Assembly (NCBI RefSeq): GCF_040546815.1
Contig: NZ_JBEPOO010000001.1
Span: 4,030,001-4,094,000 of the forward strand
DNA from: Devosia sp. 2618
GTDB lineage: Bacteria; Pseudomonadota; Alphaproteobacteria; Rhizobiales; Devosiaceae
Length of the DNA stretch: 64,000 nucleotides
Reading direction: 5' to 3'
Shown here: piece after piece, positions 34,886 to 43,507 of the stretch
How positions within the stretch are numbered: position 1 is the stretch's first letter
How the letters are laid out: every line of letters starts with the position of its first letter
Position numbers and translations under genes: made by a program
Notes under the pieces: model-generated
Databases searched by the model: none
Told to the model about the DNA's origin: nothing
The model's input: only the letters and a program-made list of their open reading frames with translations

Positions 34886-35947
34886 ATGACTGTGCAAATG
34901 AAATCCTGGGCCCGCGTGGCCGCCTTGCTGCTGAGCGCGGCAACTCTGGGCCTTGTGGCTGCCGGCCCTGCGATGAGCCAGCCTAAGGATGTGTTGGAGA
35001 TCAAGCTGGCGCTCGGCGTGATCGATGCCAATTTCAACCCGACCAACGCTTCGGTATTCAAACTGGCCGAGAGCATGGGCTTTTATGCCAAGCACGGCGT
35101 CAAGGTTGAGATCATTGCGCTGGACGGTAGTCCGCAGGCGGTCGCCGCACTCAATTCGGGCGCAGTCGATATCGCCGATATCAGCATCGACGCCGCGATC
35201 CGTCTGCGCGCAGACAATGATCTGCCGGTGCGCGGCATTGTCGGCGTGTCGATGGGCGGCAATTTCCTGATCGCCGCCAAGGACGAAATCCAGACCATCG
35301 AAGACCTTAAGGGCAAGGCCTATGCGATTGCCGACAACGGCAGTCTTGATCACCAGCTGACCCGCGTCGTGCTGCGCAGCTTTGGTTTCCCAGAAACCGA
35401 TCTGAGTTTTGTCTCAATCGGCGCGCCAGACGTGCGCGTGCAGGCGCTCGCCGCCGGTCGCGTTGATGCGACGACGGTGTCGTTTGGCACCTATATGTCG
35501 ATAGCCGATGTGAAGGGCGTGCATGTGCTGCTCGACTCCAACGAATTCTCCCAGCGCGGGCCAGCGCTGTCGAAATTCGTCGCGGCGCTCGACAGCACGA
35601 TTGAAACCAAGCGCGAGGCGCTGCAGCGCTTCACCGACGCCCTCATCGATACCTCGCGCGCCATGGCTGAACACCCGCAGGAATGGATCGACGCTGCCGT
35701 CGAAGCCCGTCCTGACCTGACGCCAGCCAATATCAAGTCGACCTCGGACCTGATCGCCAAGCGCTGGTGCGTCTATGGTTGCATGAACCCGACCGAGTTG
35801 GAGAAGTCGGTCGACTTCGTTTACGGCAACCCAGACTTTGCTGAAGTGAAGGTGGTTGGCTTTAATGACGTCGTCGATCTCAGCTTCACCGAAAAGGCTT
35901 ACGAAAATCTCGGCGCCTATGACGGCACGGTGCTGGACGTTCGCTAA
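34886..35947 (+). CDS. ABC transporter substrate-binding protein, TauA/NMT1 type
   Basis: A 353-aa exported protein. The signal peptide ends near PAMSQ-P. The mature N-terminus LEIKLALGVIDANFNPTNASVFKLAESMGFYAKHGVKVEI and GAVDIADISIDAAI match the NMT1/TauA family. ADNGSLDHQLTRVVL is the usual phosphate or sulfonate-like ligand loop region. The C-terminal third contains CVYGC, with two cysteines that could form a disulfide. It is the binding protein for permease 29999-30877 and ATPase 30880-31719. A strong terminator hairpin lies 13 bp after its stop. Confidence 0.88.
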   Translation: MTVQMKSWARVAALLLSAATLGLVAAGPAMSQPKDVLEIKLALGVIDANFNPTNASVFKLAESMGFYAKHGVKVEIIALDGSPQAVAALNSGAVDIADISIDAAIRLRADNDLPVRGIVGVSMGGNFLIAAKDEIQTIEDLKGKAYAIADNGSLDHQLTRVVLRSFGFPETDLSFVSIGAPDVRVQALAAGRVDATTVSFGTYMSIADVKGVHVLLDSNEFSQRGPALSKFVAALDSTIETKREALQRFTDALIDTSRAMAEHPQEWIDAAVEARPDLTPANIKSTSDLIAKRWCVYGCMNPTELEKSVDFVYGNPDFAEVKVVGFNDVVDLSFTEKAYENLGAYDGTVLDVR

Positions 35948-35960
35948 CGCGCTCAAGTAT

Positions 35961-35987
35961 TTTGGGCCGGATAACGTCCGGCCCAAA
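35961..35987 (+). terminator. Hairpin terminator after the TauA-like gene
   Basis: Perfect 11-bp stem, TTTGGGCCGGA (35961-35971) and TCCGGCCCAAA (35977-35987), with loop TAACG, 13 bp after the stop. The U-tract is short, so termination may be partial or Rho-assisted. Confidence 0.7.
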
Positions 35988-36242
35988 TGTGATGACGCCC
36001 AACAGGTTGTGAAACGTCAAAATAATTGCGCATCCCGGCCCAAGGTTTTATCCATCTGCCTCGTCATAGGATGAAGCAGATGAGGGGGCAGGGGACGGGC
36101 GTGGTGTCGTAAGGGTCGAGCTTTGCGTTCGAATACCCTTGCTGGTCGTGTGGTTGGAGCGGGCGCATTGGCGGGCCGACAATCGGTTTCGACTGCGGCA
36201 GATGCTCATTTCGTGCTCCCAAGGACTATCCCAGGAAGCGCC

Positions 36243-38969
36243 ATGAACGTCGCCAGATTCGTATTTTCGCTCGCTCTCGTTGCTCTCGCGCCAGTCTCGC
36301 AGGCCTTTGCTCAAGAGGAGCTTGGGCCGCTGGCCGGTGCTCCTGATCAGCAATTGCTCAAGGGCTGGTTTGGTGGGGCGCAGGACGGCTGGTATGTGCT
36401 GCGCAATGATACGCTCGAAGGCTCCGAGCAGACGCTGATGCTCGATGCTGGCGCGGCGCCACCGGCCGGGCGCGCCGTTTCGGTCAATGTGTCGCTCAAG
36501 TCCAGCGTGTCCGAAGCGGCGATTGGTATTCTGGCGCGCAGCGCGAGCAATGACGATCTGTGCCTGATGGAAATCACTGCCGACGCGGCGGCAAACCTGT
36601 TCTGCATCATCGGTGGCGAACACAAGGCCATCGCCAAGGTGGCCAAGGCCGCCCGCATGGATGGCAGCGACGTCATCGAAATGATCGAGGTGCCGGGCAG
36701 CGCCCGCTTCCTGCTCAACGGCGCGACCATCGGCGATGTTACCTATGCTTCGGCGCTTGGCGGCGAGCTGGGCATCATGGCCTATGAGCGCGGCACGTTC
36801 GGGCTGGCCGATTTTGAAATTGTCGATCTTGGCCCTGCCGCTGGTGGTTCGGGTCTGCCGCCCAAGGGTGGGGCCGGTCTGCCACAGGCGGAAGGCACCG
36901 GCCTGCCGCCAAAGGGCGGTACGGGCAGCACAGCTCCGGCAGAAACAGCGTCGGAAGCCAGCGGTTCAAACACCGGTAGCCGGATGGCAGACATTATGGG
37001 TCCGCTGGCCGATGCCATCATGGCTGCGGACGATAAAGAGGGCTGGCAGCTGGCCTTTGAGGGCAATTGGCTGGTTTTCATCAATGATGAAACGCCCTCC
37101 AGCGAGAACTTCTTCACCGTGCCTTCAGGGCCGCTCAATTCGGGCCAGCGCATCACCAGCCTTGAGGTTGGCATCCTGCCGCCGCAGGGCAAGAAGGCGA
37201 GCGACTTTGCCAAGTCGGCTGCGGGCATCCTGATCGAAAGCAATGATCGGGCAGCGTCCTGCCTCGGCGAGATCACGGCCGGTGGCGATGGTCTGGTGCT
37301 GTGCTTTGGCGCCGATGGCAAGTCGACCGAGATGGGCCGACTGGCTGGCGCCGCGCTCGGTGGCGGCGACGACGTGCTGGAATTTGTCGAACGGCCCGGC
37401 ACCGGCGAGTTCCGGCTGAATGGCAAACGCCTCGCTGAAATCCCGAACCATCCAGCTTTGGGCGGTCACATCGGTGTTTTGGCCTATGAGCGCGGCGAGT
37501 TCTATTTCGGCGGCTTCACCATTTCGTCGGGCGCGCCCTCGGCACAGGGCAGCAATAGCGGCAGCAGCAGTGACAATACCGCAAGCGACGGCAGCGGCCC
37601 CCTGCCGATGTTCGGCCACGAAGAAACGCGCCTGATCGGCGTCTATCTTGGGCTCGCCAATGGCATTTTTATGCACGAATTCGGCCACGCGCTGATCGGT
37701 GAACTGGACGTACCATCGACCGGTCCCGAAGAAGACGCGGTCGATATTTTCTCGGCGCTGCGCGTGGTCGAGCCGACCATGTATCCGACGGATGATGCGA
37801 CGCTTAATGCCATTGGGCGCGAGGTGGCGATCTATTCGGCGCTGCCCTGGTATTATGGTGGCCTGATCAGCGAAAAGACCGGCATGCAGACGCCGTGGCA
37901 GGACGAGCATACCGGCGACCTCAAGCGGTTCCGCAATGTGTTCTGCGTGATCTATGGCGGTAATCCCGGACTTTATGGCCATGTTGCCGAACAGGTCGGA
38001 CTTGATGAGCGTACGTTGGACCGTTGCGAGGGAGAGTTCACTCGCCAGAACCGGGCGTGGCGCACCATTTTGGCGCCACATACCCGCGTTGGTGAATGGC
38101 ATCCGGAAGGGCTGTTGCCTGCTGATGCGCCGGGCGCTCGCATCCAGACCATATTTGAGCCGTCAAAATCGCGCGTCGGGCAATTTATCGCCGAGGCTTT
38201 CAGCGAAGGGCTGACCGGGTTTGGCGACGAGTTGGCCAAGACCTACGCTCTGCCACGAGACCTCAAGGTGATCTACAAAGATTGCGGCGAGCTCAACGCC
38301 TGGTACAGCCCGCGCGAGGGTGTGATCACCATGTGTTACGACCTGATCGAAGATCTGGCCGTGATGATCTCGGATGTCGAAATGGGCACCGAGGGCGGCA
38401 TGGATGTGAGCGCGACGACGACGTCGCCAGCGCAATCCTCGGCACCGACAGGCACTACGGCAACGGCCAGCAAGGGCTCGGGCAAGAGTGTCGGTGTGGC
38501 CGCGACCGGCAATGCGTCCAACCCAATCGACGAGCTGGCTGAACTGGGTGTTCCGACGACCAGCGTGCTGTTTCCTGCGCCCTATCGCGGCGCGACGCCC
38601 GCCGGGCATTCGCGAGCCAAACTGGTGACCACAGGCGATCTTGCCGCGCTGATCGGTGGCGGCAAGCCATTGTTGCTGATTGATACGCGCGGGCAGGACG
38701 AGATCATCCCCGGCGCCTATTCGGTGGTCGATGCCGGCAAGGACGGTAGCCTGACCGATAGCTTCCAGTCGGTCGTCAACAGCTGGCTCGAAGGCGAGGC
38801 GTCCAACGACAAGTCGCTACCGGTTATCTTTTACGGTGAAGGCCTGCAGGACCGCTCATCCTACAATGCCGCTTTGCGCGCCGGCGCCTTGGGCTGGAAT
38901 GCACAATGGTATCGCGGCGGGACGGAAGCCTGGCGCTCCAATGGCCTGCCACTGGTCGAACAGGAATAA
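36243..38969 (+). CDS. Exported fusion: duplicated beta-rich module, DUF4344 metallopeptidase, degenerate rhodanese
   Basis: A 908-aa secreted protein (start ATG 36243 with AGGAAG 5 bases upstream; signal peptide to about residue 22, ALAPVSQAFAQ). Module A (about 35-198) and module B (about 255-430) are homologous: both end in a strand pattern like LNGATIGDV..GELGIMAYERGTF and LNGKRLAEI..GHIGVLAYERGEF. A Gly-Leu-Pro-rich linker with three 8-residue repeats lies between them. A DUF4344 peptidase (about 456-715) has the zinc motif HEFGH (478-482) and EEDAVD. A C-terminal rhodanese fold (about 795-908) has Gly865 where the catalytic Cys should be. Cargo and substrate unknown. Confidence 0.75.
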   Translation: MNVARFVFSLALVALAPVSQAFAQEELGPLAGAPDQQLLKGWFGGAQDGWYVLRNDTLEGSEQTLMLDAGAAPPAGRAVSVNVSLKSSVSEAAIGILARSASNDDLCLMEITADAAANLFCIIGGEHKAIAKVAKAARMDGSDVIEMIEVPGSARFLLNGATIGDVTYASALGGELGIMAYERGTFGLADFEIVDLGPAAGGSGLPPKGGAGLPQAEGTGLPPKGGTGSTAPAETASEASGSNTGSRMADIMGPLADAIMAADDKEGWQLAFEGNWLVFINDETPSSENFFTVPSGPLNSGQRITSLEVGILPPQGKKASDFAKSAAGILIESNDRAASCLGEITAGGDGLVLCFGADGKSTEMGRLAGAALGGGDDVLEFVERPGTGEFRLNGKRLAEIPNHPALGGHIGVLAYERGEFYFGGFTISSGAPSAQGSNSGSSSDNTASDGSGPLPMFGHEETRLIGVYLGLANGIFMHEFGHALIGELDVPSTGPEEDAVDIFSALRVVEPTMYPTDDATLNAIGREVAIYSALPWYYGGLISEKTGMQTPWQDEHTGDLKRFRNVFCVIYGGNPGLYGHVAEQVGLDERTLDRCEGEFTRQNRAWRTILAPHTRVGEWHPEGLLPADAPGARIQTIFEPSKSRVGQFIAEAFSEGLTGFGDELAKTYALPRDLKVIYKDCGELNAWYSPREGVITMCYDLIEDLAVMISDVEMGTEGGMDVSATTTSPAQSSAPTGTTATASKGSGKSVGVAATGNASNPIDELAELGVPTTSVLFPAPYRGATPAGHSRAKLVTTGDLAALIGGGKPLLLIDTRGQDEIIPGAYSVVDAGKDGSLTDSFQSVVNSWLEGEASNDKSLPVIFYGEGLQDRSSYNAALRAGALGWNAQWYRGGTEAWRSNGLPLVEQE
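36846..36917 (+). repeat. Three in-frame 24-bp linker repeats
   Basis: Codons read G-S-G-L-P-P-K-G, G-A-G-L-P-Q-A-E, G-T-G-L-P-P-K-G in three exact 24-base units inside the 908-aa fusion, forming a flexible linker between its two homologous modules. Confidence 0.8.
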
Positions 38970-38984
38970 ACGTAATCGACGTAA

Positions 38985-39020
38985 AAAGGCCTCGGCACAC
39001 TGAAATGTGCCGAGGCCTTT
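38985..39020. terminator. Bidirectional terminator between convergent genes
   Basis: Perfect 15-bp stem AAAGGCCTCGGCACA (38985-38999) with its exact complement TGTGCCGAGGCCTTT (39006-39020) and loop CTGAAA. It lies between the stop codons of 36243-38969 (+) and 39028-41121 (-); both strands end in A/T runs, so it can serve both directions. Confidence 0.85.
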
Positions 39021-39027
39021 GTCGTTT

Positions 39028-41121
39028 CTAGAGATCGCTGACGCTGTCGGCCAGGGCCTGCTGCTTTTCAGTCAGCTGCTGCTGGGCCTGCTGGCGGCGG
39101 GCTTCGAGATCGACGATGCGATCTTCCTGCTCTTCCAGTGAGGCGATGTAGCGCTGGGCCAGCGTGCTATCGGCTGGAACGGCCGCCAGGTTCTCGCGGA
39201 TGCGGGCCTGCGTGTCCGACGCGTTTTCGAGATCGGCGTCGAGGCCATAGACCGTCTGCTCGATAGTTGCGAGTTCGCCACGGCGCTCGATCAGATCGGC
39301 CAGAATTGCCGAGACTTTTGGATCATCGGTAAGGCTGGCCCAATAGGTCAACGAGGACGCATCGGCATCGACGAGGCCGAACTCATCGCTATTGGTGCGT
39401 TCGATGGTGGCGCGAACCTCTGCGGTGCCACCGGCTTCCACGCTGGCGCGCAGGCGATAGTGGGTCGGGGTCTGTTCATCGAGCGAAGGCGACGAGAAGG
39501 TCCAGCCTTCGCTGCGGGGCTGCTCGATGATGACAGTGCGGGCAGCGTCCTGTGCGCCCTTGATGGTATAGACCGTCTCGGAACGGGTGGTGCTGGTCAT
39601 GCGGAACACACCCTTGGCGACGCTGGCGCGATAGGTGGTCTGCTGCTCGCCACGATCAGTCGTGACCTCGACCTTGCGGTCCGAGGCAAAGCTGAGCATG
39701 CGGCTTTCCTCGCTTGGAACACCCATCAATTGCGCGTCGCCGGCATAGCCTTCTTCTTGCGGCGCGTAGACCGTGACAATGCCTGGTGACAGGCTGGCGC
39801 CGGTGGTGTTCTTGAGCCGCAGCGCCGAGATGGGGTGAACGTCGCCCAGTTCGGGGCGGTAGAGGGCGATACGCTCGGCGCTGAGTTCGGTATCGATGAA
39901 GGGCACCGAAAGCGTCTGCCCGGCGAGCAGGTTGACCGGCGTCGGCAATGCATAGGTCGCGGCGGTTTCACCATCTGCAGCAACGGCCTGAGCCACCGGG
40001 CCGGAAGCCATGCCGCCCGAGATTGGCGCGGGGGCAAAGGCGGGTGCCGCCTGCACCACGGGCATGTCGAACGACATTTCGCGGTTGAGCATGTCGGCGC
40101 TCTGTTCCAGCGCCATGCCCTTGAACTGGTCGGGTGGCGGTGGGGCGCTGGCCTGTGCGAGCACCGCAATCTCGGGGCGCTGGTGCCAATAGCGATCATA
40201 GAGGCGCTGCGACAGGGTCACCGGCGCGCCCGAGGTCAGTGTCAGGGACACGTCGGACCAGTCTTCGCCGGTGGCGTTTTCGATCACCGCCCAAGCCTGC
40301 AGGCGCGCGACACCATCGGCATCAAGGATCAGGCGATAGGCGGTTTTCCAGATCGGGGCGGGCACGACATAGTCGAGCCAGACGTCACGCGCCGTACCGC
40401 CTTGCAGGGCGATGGTGACGGCGCGCATATCTTCGATCTGGCTCTTGCCGCTGACGGTCGCTGCGGCGCGGAGCTTTTCGCGCATGGCAGCGTCGAGAAT
40501 ATCGAGTTGGGTGTCCGAGCGCAGTTTGAGCACCGCGATCTGGCCCTCTTTGGTCATGACCGAGAGCAGCGGCTCGCCGTCCTTGCCCTCCTGCTCGCCA
40601 CTGACTCCCAGCACCATGCCTTCGACCACGCGACCAGCCGAAGCGGCTCGAACGGAAATGCCCTGCAGGCTGCGCAACAGGGTCGGCAGCGCATTCATGT
40701 CGTCGGGGGTAAAGGGCAGGCCGCGGAAGGTCTCATCGACGGCCGATGGACCATCGAGCGTGATGGAAGCGACGCCGCCGGCTGGATCATAGACTAGAAG
40801 GCTTTTGAGGATGTCGCTGACCTGATCGATCGGCACGTCAAAACCAAGCGCATCGGTGCCGTTGACATGCACACCGCGCCGAATTTCGGCGAGGCCACCA
40901 GCCGATAGCGTCACTGCTTCGATCTTGTAGCCGGTATCGTCCTGCGCAAAGGCCGACCCCATCGGCAGCGTCATGGCCAGGCAGGCGCCCAGCAGCACGC
41001 GGCGCAGCGGCATCGGAGATGACTGTCGCTGTGAGCCCAGCACCATCTGGGGCGTGCCAAACCGCGCCAGCTGGCAGGTATCTTGTTGGTGCATTGCGTG
41101 GGAATTGTTGCCGTATGTCAT
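39028..41121 (-). CDS. DUF4139 domain-containing exported protein
   Basis: A 697-aa protein of the DUF4139 family. Visible parts: an early region KIEAVTLSAGGLAEIRRGVHV; AYRLILDADGVARLQAWAVIENATGEDWSDVSLTLTSG, the core of the family; and a C-terminal coiled coil (about 630-697, SLEEQEDRIVDLEARRQQAQQQLTEKQQ). The start ATG 41121 has GGAG 9 bases upstream, but the apparent signal peptide (MPLRRVLLGACLAMTLPMGSAFAQ) starts 36 residues later, so the true start could be the ATG at 41013. It is convergent with the DUF4344 fusion. Function of the family is poorly known. Confidence 0.78.
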   Translation of the reverse strand: MTYGNNSHAMHQQDTCQLARFGTPQMVLGSQRQSSPMPLRRVLLGACLAMTLPMGSAFAQDDTGYKIEAVTLSAGGLAEIRRGVHVNGTDALGFDVPIDQVSDILKSLLVYDPAGGVASITLDGPSAVDETFRGLPFTPDDMNALPTLLRSLQGISVRAASAGRVVEGMVLGVSGEQEGKDGEPLLSVMTKEGQIAVLKLRSDTQLDILDAAMREKLRAAATVSGKSQIEDMRAVTIALQGGTARDVWLDYVVPAPIWKTAYRLILDADGVARLQAWAVIENATGEDWSDVSLTLTSGAPVTLSQRLYDRYWHQRPEIAVLAQASAPPPPDQFKGMALEQSADMLNREMSFDMPVVQAAPAFAPAPISGGMASGPVAQAVAADGETAATYALPTPVNLLAGQTLSVPFIDTELSAERIALYRPELGDVHPISALRLKNTTGASLSPGIVTVYAPQEEGYAGDAQLMGVPSEESRMLSFASDRKVEVTTDRGEQQTTYRASVAKGVFRMTSTTRSETVYTIKGAQDAARTVIIEQPRSEGWTFSSPSLDEQTPTHYRLRASVEAGGTAEVRATIERTNSDEFGLVDADASSLTYWASLTDDPKVSAILADLIERRGELATIEQTVYGLDADLENASDTQARIRENLAAVPADSTLAQRYIASLEEQEDRIVDLEARRQQAQQQLTEKQQALADSVSDL

Positions 41122-41253
41122 GCTGATACTCCGTCTGACTGTCTTGAGGATGGCATTGTCAGTGAGACGACAGTGGGGCAGCACTCCTTTGGCGACGCCA
41201 GTAAAAAATAGTGCGGGGCTCCGGCTTTGGCCAAACCCCCGCTACGGTAGATT

Positions 41254-41733
41254 TCACTTCATCAGATTGCAGAAGATCATGAAGGACGAGATGGTGTCGT
41301 TGAAACCGTATTGGCTGAGGTTGACCAGGCCCTGGCCACCCCAAAGGATGATCTCGCGACCGCCCTTGTTGGTGTGCTCATAGAGCCCGACCGAGCAACG
41401 GACGCGACTGCTGTCATCGCATTTGAGCGAGGAAATGCGGTCGTTCCACCATTCGCCGGTATAGGTGACATATTCGGCGTAGGAATCCTGATTGGAATAG
41501 GAATTGGCCAGCCAGCCGACAGATTTGTGCCAGGCTTCGCCGCGGCCATTGTCATGTTCGTAGAAAGTGCAGCCCTTACCGCGGATGGCGGCGGGCAGGG
41601 CGACGTTGCGCAAGTTGGTGACACTGGTGTCGATCTGAATATTGTCGAACGTCTTTATGCCGAAGGCAAAGGCGGGGTTTGCCAGGCAGGAAATGGTGAT
41701 GACGGCTGCAGCAATAGTCTTGATGTTGATCAT
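41254..41733 (-). CDS. Secreted beta-gamma-crystallin domain protein, calcium-binding motifs
   Basis: A 159-aa protein with a signal peptide (cut near NPAFA-F). The mature part has two Greek-key motifs: CTFYEHDNGRGE and CSVGLYEHTNKGGREIILWGG (aromatic-G patterns), each followed by a calcium signature N/D-N/D-x-x-S/T-S: NDRISS at 97-102 and NDTISS at 145-150. This is the double-clamp arrangement of calcium-binding microbial beta-gamma-crystallins. Four Cys in the mature protein could form disulfides. No regulatory partner is obvious; the DUF4139 gene lies 132 bp downstream on the same strand. Role (envelope stability, protease inhibition or sequestration) is unknown. Confidence 0.75.
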   Translation of the reverse strand: MINIKTIAAAVITISCLANPAFAFGIKTFDNIQIDTSVTNLRNVALPAAIRGKGCTFYEHDNGRGEAWHKSVGWLANSYSNQDSYAEYVTYTGEWWNDRISSLKCDDSSRVRCSVGLYEHTNKGGREIILWGGQGLVNLSQYGFNDTISSFMIFCNLMK

Positions 41734-41921
41734 GATAATAATCCCTCTATTTGATCGCTATCAATGTGCGTTGCTTGCGCTGAACTCGTTCTGAATGAGC
41801 CGGTCATCCTTGGTTGCCGGTTGGATGATGCGTGTTGTTTCAGCGTCGGCGATGCTGCGGCCGATAATGACCGCCCAGCACAGATTGGCATCCGTCATTT
41901 GAAGGAGGGATCGCGGCCCGG

Positions 41922-42296
41922 TCAGGCCGTGATGGCGTTGGGCTTGTAGATTGCCAGTGGCCGGATCTCGTACGCGCCGCCCTGCGGATTGGCCACGGCC
42001 AGATCCCTGGCGAAGGCGATGGCTTCATCGAGCGTGTCGCAATCGGCGACGAAGAAGCCGAGGAACTGTTCCTTGGTCTCGGCGAAGGGGCCGTCGATGA
42101 TCAGCGGTTCGCCCGAGGTCTTGCGCAAGGTGGTGGCCGAGGTGGTGTTCTGCAGCCGCACGACTGGGCCGAGTTTGCCCTTGCTGGCCATTTTGTCTTC
42201 GACCTGCGCGAGACGGAGCATGCAGGCGTCGTCTTCCTCCTTGGTCCAGGTGGCGACGGCGTTTTCATCGTTATAGCACAAGATTGCATAGAGCAT
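41922..42296 (-). CDS. YCII-related (DGPF) domain protein
   Basis: A 124-aa small protein of the YciI/DGPF family. The motif IIDGPFAETKEQFLGFFVADCDTLDEAI is diagnostic, with N-terminal MLYAILCYNDE. Such proteins are ferredoxin-like dimers, often next to ECF sigma factors, and some have weak hydrolase activity. No sigma factor gene is adjacent here. It lies 69 bp from the EamA gene on the same strand. Function unknown. Confidence 0.88.
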   Translation of the reverse strand: MLYAILCYNDENAVATWTKEEDDACMLRLAQVEDKMASKGKLGPVVRLQNTTSATTLRKTSGEPLIIDGPFAETKEQFLGFFVADCDTLDEAIAFARDLAVANPQGGAYEIRPLAIYKPNAITA

Positions 42297-42364
42297 TTGG
42301 GGCCCTCCTCGTCAGCATGGTGACGATGAACTATGCCCAAAACAAAGCTGCTCTGCAGAGGTTT

Positions 42365-43231
42365 TTATGCGACCGGTGGCGGCGTGTTGCGGGCGATGGT
42401 GACGGTGGCGCCCAGCGAAGCAAAAATGATCGCGGCGATGCCGGCCAGTTGCCAGTGGGTCAGGTTTTCGCTGAGGATGAGAAAGCCCGACAGCGCGCCG
42501 AGCGCCGGCTGTCCGCTCATTAGGATTCCGAACAGGCGCGACGGGATATGGGGCAGCGCCACCATGTCGAGCGCATAGGGAATGGCGCTGGACAACAGCG
42601 CTACGCCCAGCGCGATCGGCAGGATGGCCGGATTGAGCAGGTCGGTGCCGGCTGTGGCAATGCCAAAGGGCAGGGCGATGATGGCGGCAATCGAGACGCC
42701 AAGCGCCGTGATATGGGGTCCGCCGCCTGTGCCGGCGCGTTGGCCAAAAATGATGTAGCCAGCCCAGCATGCTCCGGCGCAGAGCGCCATCACGACACCC
42801 ATCGGGTCGAGGCCTTCGCTGGTCTGGCCCAGTGGCAACAGCATGGCGAGGCCGCCGATGGCCAAAATGATCCAGAAAAAGTCGAGCGGCTTGCGGGAGC
42901 CGGCCAGTGCCACGGCCAGCGGGCCGGTGAATTCCAGCGCCACGCCAACGCCCAACGGAATGGTGGTGATGGCGGCGTAGAAAAACAGGTTCATCGCGCC
43001 CATCACGACGCCATACATAAAGACAGCGCGCCATTGCCTTGCGTCGAGCTTTTTGCGCCATGGTTGGAAAATGGCGAGCAGCACGATGGCGGCCAGCGTC
43101 AGGCGCAGCGTCGTTGCACCGGCCGCGCCCACCAGCGGAAACAGTCCCTTGGCAAAGGATGCCCCGGTCTGGGTAAACACCATGCCGAGCGTGACGAGGA
43201 TGACGGAGAACAGAACGGATTGGGGCCGCAC
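42365..43231 (-). CDS. EamA-family exporter, RhtA-like
   Basis: A 288-aa drug/metabolite transporter with ten predicted helices and two EamA repeats. TLGMVFTQTGASFAKGLFPLVGAAGATTLRL and the second repeat GVVMALCAGACWAGYIIFGQRAG resemble RhtA, the threonine and homoserine exporter. The substrate is not proven. It is monocistronic or followed by the YCII gene; its 3' end is 68 bp from that start. A large palindromic element lies 72 bp upstream of its start codon. Confidence 0.85.
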   Translation of the reverse strand: MRPQSVLFSVILVTLGMVFTQTGASFAKGLFPLVGAAGATTLRLTLAAIVLLAIFQPWRKKLDARQWRAVFMYGVVMGAMNLFFYAAITTIPLGVGVALEFTGPLAVALAGSRKPLDFFWIILAIGGLAMLLPLGQTSEGLDPMGVVMALCAGACWAGYIIFGQRAGTGGGPHITALGVSIAAIIALPFGIATAGTDLLNPAILPIALGVALLSSAIPYALDMVALPHIPSRLFGILMSGQPALGALSGFLILSENLTHWQLAGIAAIIFASLGATVTIARNTPPPVA

Positions 43232-43302
43232 GAGGAGGGCTTTCGCAGTGACAAGATTGCTCTAGCAGGGTTTAGCAATCACGCCTACTAGGGGCTACGA
43301 CC

Positions 43303-43437
43303 CCTTACCTCTCCCTTCGGGGGAGAGGTCGATCCGAAAGGATCGGGTGAGGGGGCCTGGGGGCAGATACGGTGCTTGGACAAGGCCCCCTCACCCGTCG
43401 CGGCGCGCCGACCTCTCCCCCGAAGGGAGAGGTGAGG
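43303..43437. repeat. 135-bp composite palindromic element (intergenic mosaic repeat)
   Basis: Two 29-bp arms (43303-43331 and 43409-43437) are inverted copies differing at one base. Each arm itself holds a 9-bp hairpin ACCTCTCCC/GGGAGAGGT. Inside lies a second perfect 14-bp inverted pair GGGTGAGGGGGCCT (43345-43358) and AGGCCCCCTCACCC (43383-43396). This is the build of palindromic intergenic repeats spread over alphaproteobacterial chromosomes. Confidence 0.8.
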
Positions 43438-43507
43438 AAGCGATGAACATTGACCCGACTCTCAATGCGCTTTAGCCCTATCCGGACAAGAACAAAGGCG
43501 GAATGGT

